From Polaromonas sp. (lineage in GTDB: Bacteria; Pseudomonadota; Gammaproteobacteria; Burkholderiales; Burkholderiaceae_C): a stretch of 64,000 bases of DNA. Shown here piece by piece: positions 35,609 through 44,800 of this stretch. The stretch is taken from positions 1-64,000 of the forward strand of contig JAURWY010000021.1 in NCBI GenBank assembly GCA_030654695.1, in the 5' to 3' direction. Every line of letters begins with the position of its first letter. Positions within the stretch are counted from its first letter, which is position 1. Position numbers and translations under genes: made by a program. The notes below the pieces were generated by a model that ran no database searches, was not told where the DNA came from, and saw only the letters and a list, made by a program, of their open reading frames with translations.

Positions 35609-36262
35609 TCAGCCTGAGCGAGGCAGCCAACGATGTTGTGACGCCAAATTCTGCACGTCCTGCCATTGGTGGCATTGCGCTGCGATGCGCGGCCAAATGC
35701 GCTGCAGCAGCTCGCATTCGGCCAGCGTGTCGGCCGCCGCTTGATGGCGCACCGCGCACTCAATCTTGAAGTGAAGCAGCCAGTCGTCCAGCGCGCGGGC
35801 CCGAACGCCCTCGTGTGTGACGGCACACAGGTGGTCTAGGTCCAGCCACGGGTTGGACAGCTTGGCGAGCTGGTGCACGGTCATATGCCGTTGGATCACG
35901 GCCTCGTCAAACGCGCAGTGAAACGCCAGCAGCGGCGAGTTGCCGACGAACTGGCGAAACGCTTGCAAGGCTTGGGCCGGCGCCAGGCCCGCTCGCTGTT
36001 CTTGCTCGCCAATGCCATGCAGCAAAATGTTCGCATGGCTGGATGCGTGATCTTGCTGGAGTACCACTTCAAAGCTGTCGCCTAGGTCAATGTGCAAGGT
36101 TTGGCGTGGCCAGTCCACTTGCAGCCCGATGGCCGCAATGGCCAGCAGCCGGTCCCGCTTGGCATCCAGGCCGCTGGTTTCCACGTCGAGCATGACCCAG
36201 CGGTTTTCATTCGGCGGTGTTGCGCTTCGCCACCCCGTTAACCATCGCATCAGCCGGTGCAT
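35609..36262 (-). CDS. DnaQ-like 3'-5' exonuclease
   Basis: This 217-residue DEDDh exonuclease resembles the proofreading epsilon subunit of DNA polymerase III. Motif Exo I is MLDVETSGLD (D and E metal ligands), Exo II is FHCAFDEAVIQ and Exo III is RHQAAADTLA with its histidine and aspartate. The gene begins three bases after the stop of the cNMP/CBS protein on the same strand, so the two are cotranscribed. This pairing is frequent beside DUF4212/symporter genes. It is probably a stand-alone nuclease, not the replicative epsilon. Confidence 0.88.
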   Translation of the reverse strand: MHRLMRWLTGWRSATPPNENRWVMLDVETSGLDAKRDRLLAIAAIGLQVDWPRQTLHIDLGDSFEVVLQQDHASSHANILLHGIGEQEQRAGLAPAQALQAFRQFVGNSPLLAFHCAFDEAVIQRHMTVHQLAKLSNPWLDLDHLCAVTHEGVRARALDDWLLHFKIECAVRHQAAADTLAECELLQRIWPRIAAQCHQWQDVQNLASQHRWLPRSG

Positions 36263-36265
36263 GGT

Positions 36266-38173
36266 TCACCTTTGGTAGTCGAGTTGCAGGCGCTGCTGCA
36301 ACTGACGAGCGACGCGCAAGGTTTCTCGCAAAATGCGTCGGTCGATGTCGTTCAGGCTGGCGACCAGCAGCCGGTTGGGCTGTTCAAGCGCGGCTCCGCC
36401 TTCAAGCTGAATGCGCAGGCGCAGCATCTGCAAAAATTCAAACCCGCTGACCCATGCGCCGTATTCATTCTCGGCAAGTGCCATGTGTTGTCCTGCCGCT
36501 TCAAGTCGCTGGCGGGTGTTGGTTTGCGCAAGGCCGTGCGCCAAGCTGTAAATACGGGCAACGTCGACAAAGATCGCTGCGCCCTGCAACTTCAGGTCGA
36601 GCGTGCCGTTGGCATCTGTGTCGATGGCGCCGCGCCAGTTCAAGGCGACGCCCCGCGTCAGCGCATTGAGGGCCATTTGCTTGAGAAAGCGCGGTGTTTG
36701 TTGCGCCGCTTGGACGACCTCTTGACGCAGGCTGTGAGCCAGCGTGGCATCCCCGGCCAAGTGGCGAAAATCAAAATAAATACTCGCATTCAGCAGGTCT
36801 TCAGGGGTTCCCTGTCGGATCCATTGCTCGAAGCGCGCACGCCATTCGTCCCTTGTCAGGCAGCAGGCTGGTTCACCGGCCATGACACCGCCGCGGCACA
36901 AAGGGTAGCCGCAGGCGTCTAGCACCAAGTTCACGTCATGGGCGAAGGCCAGAATCTTTTCTCTTTGCGCGCCGGTAGTGTCGTTCGGCAGGATCAAGGC
37001 GTTGTCTTGGTCGGTGGCAATCGTCTGTTCATCGCGGCCTTCGGAACCCAGGGCCAGCCAGCACAGCCGGGACATGTCGATGCTGTGTTCCTCGGCTTTA
37101 AGCGCTAACAGTTTTTCAGTCAGCACATCGTTCAGGTGGCTGATCATCGCCGTCAGTTGGCGCGCCTGCACGCCTTGCCCCAATAAGCTGTGCGCCAGCC
37201 GGCGAATGCCTTCAGCGGCTTGCTTCAGCATGTCGGTGTCAGTGGCCGCACGCAGGGTAGTGCTGACGCTCTTCAAGCTTTGCTTTTGCATGGCAAACAA
37301 GTCACGTTCCGAGACCATGCCCACCGCCACCCCGTGGCGGGTGATGGGGACATGCCGCATGCCGTGACGCGACATCAGCAGCGCGGCGTCTTCGGCCGTG
37401 TGGGCGGTGGTGAGCGACAACACCGGCTGCGTCATGACCTGGGCAATCGGCGCATCAAGGGGAACCTGCGGCAAGGTGACACGCCCCAAAATGTCGAAGC
37501 GCGTGAGGATGCCCAGCAGTTGCCCCGCCGGGTCAGTCACCAGCATGGCGCCAATACGCGCTTGGTGCATGGTCTGCAAGGCTTCGCGCAAAGGCGTCTC
37601 GGGCGGGCAACTCACTGGCCTGCGTTGCAGCCATGCTTCGAGCGGTTTTTCGAGGTGCTGCTCGGTCATCGCTTGGGTGGCGTAACTGGCCAGCAATGCT
37701 TGGCGCGAGAGCGCCAGAAGTTGGTTGGCGTGTTGATTCAAAAAATCGGCAAAGACCGGACTTTGCTGCGCCAGCGTTTGCATGGCCAGCACGGGCAATG
37801 CCAGCACAAAAGTATCGGCACTGGCGTGGTAAACCGCTGTGACCGGCCGCCCGGCCATCGCCGCGCTCAGGGGCAGCAAGTCACCAGCTTCGTATTCAAA
37901 GACATCGCCCATGGGCCCCGCCAAGCCGCGGGTACCAGTGACGGCACCGCGTCGAATATAAAACAGCTGCGTCACACGCCCCGATGCCGGCTCAATCAGG
38001 ATCTCTTCTGGTGCGTAGTAGCGCTGGCGGGCTTGCGCTAGAAAGTAGTCTAGATCGGCCTTGGTCATTTGCGCGAAGGGCGCATGCTGCGCAAGTTCTT
38101 TGCGAAAGTTGCCAAGCAGGCTGCCTGAGGGGCTCAAATCCGTATGTTGCTCAATGTCGGGTGGTGCAGTCAT
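36266..38173 (-). CDS. cNMP-binding, CBS and DUF294 nucleotidyltransferase signalling protein
   Basis: This 635-residue cytoplasmic protein has, in order, a cyclic-nucleotide-binding domain (about 30-145), a CBS pair (about 170-285), a DUF294 nucleotidyltransferase-like domain around LGSEGRDEQTIATDQDNALI (about 370-390, with the GS and D-x-D of the fold) and a C-terminal DUF294 helical domain. It resembles GlnD-type uridylyltransferases without the HD/ACT parts. It is divergent from the symporter gene group, a common pairing that suggests control of acetate-type uptake by nucleotide level. The target protein is not known. Confidence 0.85.
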   Translation of the reverse strand: MTAPPDIEQHTDLSPSGSLLGNFRKELAQHAPFAQMTKADLDYFLAQARQRYYAPEEILIEPASGRVTQLFYIRRGAVTGTRGLAGPMGDVFEYEAGDLLPLSAAMAGRPVTAVYHASADTFVLALPVLAMQTLAQQSPVFADFLNQHANQLLALSRQALLASYATQAMTEQHLEKPLEAWLQRRPVSCPPETPLREALQTMHQARIGAMLVTDPAGQLLGILTRFDILGRVTLPQVPLDAPIAQVMTQPVLSLTTAHTAEDAALLMSRHGMRHVPITRHGVAVGMVSERDLFAMQKQSLKSVSTTLRAATDTDMLKQAAEGIRRLAHSLLGQGVQARQLTAMISHLNDVLTEKLLALKAEEHSIDMSRLCWLALGSEGRDEQTIATDQDNALILPNDTTGAQREKILAFAHDVNLVLDACGYPLCRGGVMAGEPACCLTRDEWRARFEQWIRQGTPEDLLNASIYFDFRHLAGDATLAHSLRQEVVQAAQQTPRFLKQMALNALTRGVALNWRGAIDTDANGTLDLKLQGAAIFVDVARIYSLAHGLAQTNTRQRLEAAGQHMALAENEYGAWVSGFEFLQMLRLRIQLEGGAALEQPNRLLVASLNDIDRRILRETLRVARQLQQRLQLDYQR

Positions 38174-38320
38174 TTGGGTTCCAACGTTTTTGTTGTTTTG
38201 CTATTTGTAGGACAGGTTGATGCGATCTCCGTTTTAGCATTTCATGCAGCGATTGACCTAGGACTTACCCCATGACTCGATTTCGCCGGCCATGCACTCC
38301 CACCTTGTAAAAAATATTAA

Positions 38321-38334
38321 AAGGGTTAACCCTT
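38321..38334. promoter_or_regulatory. 14-bp perfect palindrome in the divergent intergenic region
   Basis: AAGGGTTAACCCTT is a perfect inverted repeat located between the divergent signalling gene (start 38173) and the small membrane protein gene (start 38420). The flanks are AT-rich. It could be an operator for either promoter; no regulator is assigned. Confidence 0.4.
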
Positions 38335-38419
38335 GATTCGGGGTTCTTCATTGGTAAGGGTGTAAGGAAATGGTCAGTTATGCTCTGCACGATCAAAAAA
38401 ACCTCAACGTAGGAAAGAA

Positions 38420-38716
38420 ATGCTGCTGGCCATTGTGATTTTAAAGAGCTTGATCGAGTTGTCGCTGATGTTTGTGGTCGGTCGATTCATCTTGGGCTTG
38501 CTTGCGGGAGCCAAGCGTCAGACCAATGTTTTTTGGCAATTGCTGGATGTCGCGTCCAAACCTTCACTTTGGTTGACGCGCCGCCTCAGCCCCAAGCTGA
38601 TTCTTGACCAACACATTCCGTTGGCGGCCGTCAGTTGGCTGATCATCGCGTGGGTGCTGGTGGTCATGGCCAAAATTGACATCTGTCTTCAAGTCGGAGC
38701 CGCGGCATGTCAATGA
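38420..38716 (+). CDS. Small two-helix membrane protein, unrecognised
   Basis: This 98-residue protein has two hydrophobic segments (about 3-30 and 68-90) separated by a basic middle (WLTRRLSPKLILD). A GGAAAG sequence precedes the ATG by 5-10 bases. Its end overlaps the TPR gene by ten bases, so it belongs to the operon that leads to the DUF4212 and symporter genes. I do not recognise a named family. A membrane role linked to the transporter is an inference from position. Confidence 0.7.
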   Translation: MLLAIVILKSLIELSLMFVVGRFILGLLAGAKRQTNVFWQLLDVASKPSLWLTRRLSPKLILDQHIPLAAVSWLIIAWVLVVMAKIDICLQVGAAACQ

Positions 38717-39324
38717 GATTCAACACCGCGACAGCAGCGGCGCCAAACATTGGGCGATGGGCACTTTTTACGCTGCATTGGCGTGCCAAAATTTTCTTGT
38801 TTCTCGGCATGCGTGCCTCGGCCAAGCAGGTTTTTCAAGAGGTTTTACAGCTCGCTCCCAAAGACTTGCTGGCTCTGAACAGCCTAGGCTTCAGCGCCAT
38901 GCTGGAGGGCAACTATGGCCTGGCGCTCACTTTTTTTGACCAAGTCGTGGAACTCTCCCCCGATGCCTCGAATGCGCATTTCAACCAGGCCTTTGTGTGT
39001 GAAGAACTGGGCCGGCTGGACGACGCCGAACGTGGTTTTCGGGCTGCTATCGTGATCGAAGAAAAGATGGATCGGGCTTGGTACGGCCTCGGTCTGGTGC
39101 TGGTCCGTCAAGGGCGGCTTGAAGAAGCTGTCGTCGCACTTAAGCGCAACACCAAACTTCAACCCATGAGCCCCTTTGGCTGGTACCAGCTGGCTCGGGT
39201 GCATGTGGACTTGAAGCAAGCCGACGAGGCGCTGGTCGTGATCCGCTACTTGAAAGGGTTTGAACCCAAGGTCGCGGCCCAACTAGAGCGTGAGACTGGG
39301 TTGAAAGTCGGAAATCTGAGCTGA
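38707..39324 (+). CDS. Tetratricopeptide-repeat protein
   Basis: This 205-residue protein holds about four TPR units. Examples are ALNSLGFSAMLEGNYGLALT (about residues 57-76), NAHFNQAFVCEELGRLDDAE (about 91-110) and AWYGLGLVLVRQGRLEEAVV. The N-terminal 40 residues include a hydrophobic stretch (WALFTLHWRAKIFLFLGM) that may anchor it or pack on the membrane. It overlaps the upstream small membrane gene and precedes the DUF4212 gene by 31 bases. TPR proteins mediate protein contacts; the partner is probably one of these membrane neighbours (inference). Confidence 0.78.
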   Translation: MSMRFNTATAAAPNIGRWALFTLHWRAKIFLFLGMRASAKQVFQEVLQLAPKDLLALNSLGFSAMLEGNYGLALTFFDQVVELSPDASNAHFNQAFVCEELGRLDDAERGFRAAIVIEEKMDRAWYGLGLVLVRQGRLEEAVVALKRNTKLQPMSPFGWYQLARVHVDLKQADEALVVIRYLKGFEPKVAAQLERETGLKVGNLS

Positions 39325-39355
39325 GTTTTTTAAAATTTAAACAAGGAGACAAGCG

Positions 39356-39619
39356 ATGCAATTGTCGGCAAGGCACCATGAATATTGGCGCAAAAATCTG
39401 CGAATCACTGCTTTTTTATTGAGCATTTGGTTCTTTGTAACGTTCGTGCTGGTCTTCTATGCAAGAGAGCTCGATTTCAAATTTTTTGGTTGGCCGTTCT
39501 CGTTCTGGGTCGCGGCTCAGGGTGCGCTGGTGGTCTATTGCGTGATCATCTGGTACTACGCCCGCTACATGAACAAGCTTGACATTGAATATGGCGTCGC
39601 CGAAGGAGAAGAATCATGA
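39356..39619 (+). CDS. DUF4212 small subunit of a sodium:solute symporter
   Basis: This 87-residue protein starts with the DUF4212 pattern (HHEYWRKNLRITAFLLSIWF) and has two membrane helices (about 17-37 and 49-72). AAGGAGA precedes the ATG. It overlaps the symporter start by four bases (ATGA), the standard arrangement for this two-component carrier. In related bacteria this pair is connected with acetate or other short-chain acid uptake. Confidence 0.9.
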   Translation: MQLSARHHEYWRKNLRITAFLLSIWFFVTFVLVFYARELDFKFFGWPFSFWVAAQGALVVYCVIIWYYARYMNKLDIEYGVAEGEES

Positions 39620-41730
39620 GCATGTTTGGCAGCGCTGACCAGTCGCAGAGCGACTTCAAAAAAGGCCTGAACAAGGTCTACACCTGGTACACGGGCGGTT
39701 TCATCGGCTTCGTGATTGTGCTGGCCATTCTCGAGCAAATGGGCTTGCCGAGAAACTGGATTGGCTACCTGTTCTTAGCGGCTACGGTGCTGCTCTACGC
39801 CGGCATCGGCGTGATGAGTCGAACCAATGACGCCGCTGAGTACTATGTCGCCGGCAGGCGGGTGCCCGCCATGTACAACGGCATGGCGACTGGCGCTGAC
39901 TGGATGTCTGCGGCGTCCTTCATCGGCATGGCCGGAACGCTGTACCTGACGGGTTATGGCGGTTTGGCCTTTATTCTGGGCTGGACCGGTGGCTATTGCT
40001 TGGTGGCGCTGTTTCTGGCGCCCTACCTGCGTAAGTTCGGCCAGTTCACCATTCCTGACTTTTTGGGCGCTCGCTACGAAGGCAACTTGCCGCGTTTGAT
40101 CGGCGTCTTTGCGGCGATTTTGTGCTCCTTCACTTACGTGGTGGCGCAGATCTACGGTGTTGGCCTGATCACCGCGCGCCTGACAGGTCTGGCTTTCGAG
40201 GTCGGCATTTTTGCCGGTCTGGCGGGCATTTTGGTCTGCTCGTTCTTGGGCGGTATGCGGGCTGTCACTTGGACCCAAGTGGCTCAATACGTGATCTTGA
40301 TCATTGCTTACCTGTTGCCGGTGGTTTGGTTGTCGGTGAAGCACACGGGTGTGCCGGTGCCGCAAGCTGTCTACGGTTACACGCTTGAAAAAATCACGGC
40401 CAAAGAAGAGCAGTTGCTGAAAGATCCAAAAGAGCTTGAAGTGCGTGGCATTTTCAAAGCCCGTTCCGACGCTGCAGTTGAAAAACTCAAGGACGTGCCT
40501 ACAGCCATGGCTGCTGACAAAGCCGCCGCAGAGAAAACGCTGGAAGATCTGAAGGCGTCGAATGCCCCTGTCGCACAGATCCAGGCTGCTGAAGCCACTT
40601 TGGCCAAGCTGCCGCAGGATGAGGCCGCTGCTCGCGCTGCTTACACCAGCGCACGGACGTCGAATGCTGCGCGCTCAGCTCCGCCGATTCGTCACGCGCA
40701 GGCCTTCCCTGGCAAAGACGAAGCAACGCAGAACATCGCGCGCAAAAACTTCATGGCGCTGGTCTTCTGTCTGATGATTGGTACTGCTGCGCTGCCGCAC
40801 ATCCTGATGCGTTACTACACCGTGCCCTCGGTGCGTGAAGCTCGGGAGTCGGTCAGCTGGTCGCTGTTCTTCATCTTCTTGCTCTACTTCACAGCGCCGG
40901 CGCTGGCTGTCTTGGCCAAGTACGAGGTTTACACGGTCTTGGTGAACACGCCGTTCGCCAGTCTGCCGGAGTGGATCTCGCGCTGGAATGCGGTCGACCC
41001 GAGTCTGCTGTCGGTGGTTGACATCAACAAGGACGGCATTTTGCAGTTGGCTGAAATCTCGATTGGCGGCGACATCATTGTGCTGGCCACGCCTGAAATC
41101 GGTGGTCTGCCTTATGTCGTCTCGGGCATGGTTGCTGCGGGTGGTTTGGCTGCCGCGCTGTCCACCGCTGACGGCTTGCTGCTGACGATTGCCAACGCCT
41201 TGTCGCATGACCTGTACTACAAAGTGTTGGACCCCAATGCCTCGACTGCACGTCGTGTCATGGTCTCCAAGACCTTGTTGCTGGTGGTCGCCTTGTGTGC
41301 GGCGTACGTGGCGGCGCAGAAACCAGCGGACATTTTGTTCTTGGTGTCGGCGGCGTTCTCGTTCGCAGCGGCGGCGTTCTTCCCGGCCCTGACATTGGGT
41401 ATTTTCTGGAAGCGCGCTAACAAGTGGGGTGCCTCACTCGGCATGGTGGCGGGTCTGGGTATCACGTTCTATTACATGATTACCACCCAGCCTTGGCTTT
41501 ACAAGCTGACGCACGCCACGGCGATCACGCCTGAGATCATCAAGGCCAACACGTGGTGGGACATCGCACCGATCTCGGCCGGCCTGTTTGGCGTGCCACT
41601 CGGCTTTGCCGTGATCATCATTGTGTCGCTGCTGACCAAGGCACCGGGTCGTGACATTCAAGAGTTGGTCGAGCATGTGCGTTACCCAAGCCTCGACGGT
41701 AAAACGTCGGGCGCCAGCGCTGCGCACTGA
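39616..41730 (+). CDS. Sodium:solute symporter (VC_2705-type, probable acetate carrier) with a helical insert
   Basis: This 704-residue transporter of the SSS family is related to ActP. The early core motif AAEYYVAGRRVPAMYNGMATG and later GMVAAGGLAAALSTADGLLL are hallmarks. About 120 residues (253-373) form an Ala/Glu/Lys-rich, probably coiled-coil insert between helices, so the protein is longer than the ~550-600 usual for simpler members. It is translationally coupled to DUF4212. The cNMP/CBS/DUF294 gene upstream supports assignment to this subfamily. Substrate acetate is an inference. A terminator follows. Confidence 0.87.
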   Translation: MSMFGSADQSQSDFKKGLNKVYTWYTGGFIGFVIVLAILEQMGLPRNWIGYLFLAATVLLYAGIGVMSRTNDAAEYYVAGRRVPAMYNGMATGADWMSAASFIGMAGTLYLTGYGGLAFILGWTGGYCLVALFLAPYLRKFGQFTIPDFLGARYEGNLPRLIGVFAAILCSFTYVVAQIYGVGLITARLTGLAFEVGIFAGLAGILVCSFLGGMRAVTWTQVAQYVILIIAYLLPVVWLSVKHTGVPVPQAVYGYTLEKITAKEEQLLKDPKELEVRGIFKARSDAAVEKLKDVPTAMAADKAAAEKTLEDLKASNAPVAQIQAAEATLAKLPQDEAAARAAYTSARTSNAARSAPPIRHAQAFPGKDEATQNIARKNFMALVFCLMIGTAALPHILMRYYTVPSVREARESVSWSLFFIFLLYFTAPALAVLAKYEVYTVLVNTPFASLPEWISRWNAVDPSLLSVVDINKDGILQLAEISIGGDIIVLATPEIGGLPYVVSGMVAAGGLAAALSTADGLLLTIANALSHDLYYKVLDPNASTARRVMVSKTLLLVVALCAAYVAAQKPADILFLVSAAFSFAAAAFFPALTLGIFWKRANKWGASLGMVAGLGITFYYMITTQPWLYKLTHATAITPEIIKANTWWDIAPISAGLFGVPLGFAVIIIVSLLTKAPGRDIQELVEHVRYPSLDGKTSGASAAH

Positions 41731-41750
41731 CGACTGAGTCGCGTTAGTCA

Positions 41751-41784
41751 AAACCCCCGCCACTTCAAGTGACGGGGGTTTTTT
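41751..41784 (+). terminator. Intrinsic terminator after the symporter operon
   Basis: A long stem pairs AAACCCCCG (51-59) with CGGGGGTTT (73-81), continued by CACT/AGTG across one C-A mismatch, with a TCA loop and six Ts. It lies 20 bases after the symporter stop. Confidence 0.93.
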
Positions 41785-41865
41785 GTTTGGGCAAATGACC
41801 ATTTGGCTGCCCGCAGTTCTGGCCGTGCCTAGAATGTTTGCCTCACCAGCAAAGATCGCTACTTC

Positions 41866-44800
41866 ATGGCCCAAGGCATCATCCGGATTCGTGGCGCACG
41901 CCAGCACAACCTCAAAAACATCGACCTGGACATTCGCACTGGCGAGTTGACGGTGGTCACCGGCCCCAGCGGTTCGGGCAAGTCGTCGCTGGTGTTTGAC
42001 ACGCTGTTTGCCGAAGGCCAGCGCCGCTACGTCGAAACCTTCTCAGCCTACGCGCGGCAGTTTCTAGACCGCATGGACAAGCCGGCGGTCGACAAGGTCG
42101 AAGGCGTACCGCCGGCCATCGCGATTGACCAGACCAATCCGGTCCGCAGCTCACGCTCGACAGTCGGCACCATGACCGAGTTGAATGATCACCTCAAACT
42201 GCTCTACGCCCGCGCCACACAGCTCTTTGACCAGCAAACCGCTCAGCCGGTTCGGCACGACACGCCGGAGTCGATTTACGCCGAGCTGATGGCCCGCACC
42301 CAAGACGCTGATCCGCGCGTGGTGATGACCTTTCCGGTCGAGTTGCCCGCCAACACCAGCGCCGAAGAAGTCGCGCAGTGGCTGTCGGCCAGCGGTTTTA
42401 CCCGCGTTCATGCTGAGCGTGAAATGGCCACGTTGTCGGGCGTTCGCAAAATTTTGGACGTGGTGGCTGACCGCTTCCGGCTGCACACCACTGAAAAAGT
42501 CCGCGTCATCGAAGCCATTGAAATGGCGCTCAAACGCGGCGGACGTTTGAATGTGTATGTGATGGGGGGCGACAGCGCAGGGGCGACCCAAGCAGAGCCA
42601 AGCGCTGAGGTCCTCCACAGATTCTCCAGCGGCCTGCATTGCCCGGCCAGCGACCTGCGCTACGCCGACCCGACGCCATCGCTGTTTTCCTTCAACTCCG
42701 CCATGGGCGCTTGTGACACCTGCCGGGGTTTCGGGCGGGTCATCGGTGTTGATTACGGTCTGGTGATTCCAAACGACAAACTCACCCTGCGCTCCGGCGC
42801 CATCAAGGTGATGCAGACGCCGGCCTGGAAAGAAGCCCAGGACGACTTGCTGCGCCACGCCGAAGCAGCAGGGATTCCGCGCGACACGCCTTGGTACAAG
42901 CTCACGCCGGAACAAAAAGAATGGGTTATCAACGGCTCGCCCAGCTGGAACGGTCAGTGGAACCAACACTGGTTTGGCATCAAGCGCTTTTTTGAGTACC
43001 TTGAAAGCAAGGCTTACAAAATGCACATCCGCGTGCTGCTGTCGAAGTACCGCAGCTACACGCCGTGCGAAAGTTGTGGCGGCGCACGCTTAAAGACCGA
43101 GGCCTTGCTCTGGCGTTTGGGTTCTAAAGTGGCGGCAGATGCCGTGTTGCCCGCTGCATCGCGCTTCATGCCGGTCGGTGCTGAATGGACGCGAGCGCAA
43201 CTCGAAGCCATGCCGGGGTTGTCGCTGCATGACTTGATGCACTTGCCGATTGACAAACTGCGCGACTTTTTCACGCAGATTGGCCCGACCACGCTGGCCG
43301 ACGAGTCAGACCGCCAAGCGCTGAAATTGTTATTTGAAGAAATCCACCAACGCCTCAAGTATTTGTGCGACGTTGGCATTGGCTACCTGACGCTGGACCG
43401 GCAAAGCCGCACGCTGTCGGGCGGCGAGGTACAACGCATCAACCTGACCACCGCCTTGGGGACCTCCTTGGTGAACACGTTGTTCGTGCTGGACGAGCCG
43501 TCCATCGGACTGCACCCGCGCGACATGCACCGCATCACGCAAGCCATGCACCGCCTGCGCGACGCCGGCAACACGCTGGTCGTGGTGGAGCACGACCCGG
43601 CCGTGATGCTGGCCGCAGACCGCATGATCGACATGGGGCCGGGGCCGGGTGAGAAGGGCGGTCAAATCGTCTTTGACGGCACACCCGAAGACCTGCGCCA
43701 TGCCGACACCTTGACCGGCGATTACCTCGGTTCGCGCAAGCGGGTCGGCATGGGTTTCAAGCGTGCGGTGACCGACAACACGCCGCGCCTGATTTTGGAA
43801 GGCGCACGCGACCACAACCTGAAAAACATCAACGTCGATTTTCCCTTGCAGCGCTTGGTGGTGGTCACCGGCGTCAGCGGTTCCGGCAAGTCGACTTTGA
43901 TGCAAGATATTTTGGCACCGGCCTTGCTGCGTCAGTTCGGCAAAGCCACCGAAACACCGGGCGAGCACGACCGATTGATGGGCGCCGATCATTTGAGCGA
44001 TGTGGTCTTCGTCGACCAGTCGCCGATTGGCAAAACAGCGCGGTCTAATCCGGCCAGCTACGTGGGTGCCTGGGACGCCGTGCGCGAGTTGTTCGCCGTG
44101 TCGCCACTGAGCCGTGAACGCAGTTACACCGCCTCCAAATTCAGCTTCAACAGCGGCGATGGCCGTTGCCCGACCTGCGGCGGTTCTGGCTTTGAGCACG
44201 TTGAGATGCAGTTTTTGAGCGACGTTTATTTGCGTTGCCCCGACTGCGACGGCAAGCGCTACCGACCCGAAATTTTGGAGGTGACGATTGAACGGCGTTA
44301 CCCCGATGGCCGTGTCGCGGTGATGAATGTGGCCGATGTGCTGGAGCTGACGGTGAGCGAGGCCAGCCAACTGTTCGCCTACGACAGGGAAGTGATTCGC
44401 GCGCTGCAGCCGATCGTTGACGTGGGGCTGGAGTATGTCAAGCTGGGTCAGCCGGTGCCGACGCTGTCCGGCGGCGAGGCGCAGCGCTTAAAACTCGCGG
44501 GCTTTCTGGCTGGCAACAGTTCAAAGAGCGCCAAGGCCAAACCGACCATTGCCAGCCTGAGTCGCCAACCGTTGGCGCTGCGCGCGCACCGCGGCACACT
44601 CTTTTTGCTGGACGAGCCGACCACCGGCCTGCACTTTGACGACATCGCCAAGCTCATGCGCGCCTTGCGAAAACTCATTGAAGCCGGCCATTCGCTGATC
44701 GTCATCGAGCACAACCTCGACGTTATTCGTTCAGCCGATTGGTTGATCGACTTGGGCCCAGAAGGTGGCGAAGCCGGCGGCTGGCTGGTCGCCGAAGGCA

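Noticed and set aside
37190..38041. A 283-codon plus-strand frame opposite the cNMP/CBS/DUF294 gene
   Set aside because: It is antisense to a well-supported gene and shows no domain or ribosome-binding site.
41785..41865. SOS (LexA) box before uvrA
   Set aside because: No CTG-N10-CAG sequence resembling a LexA site was found in the short leader.
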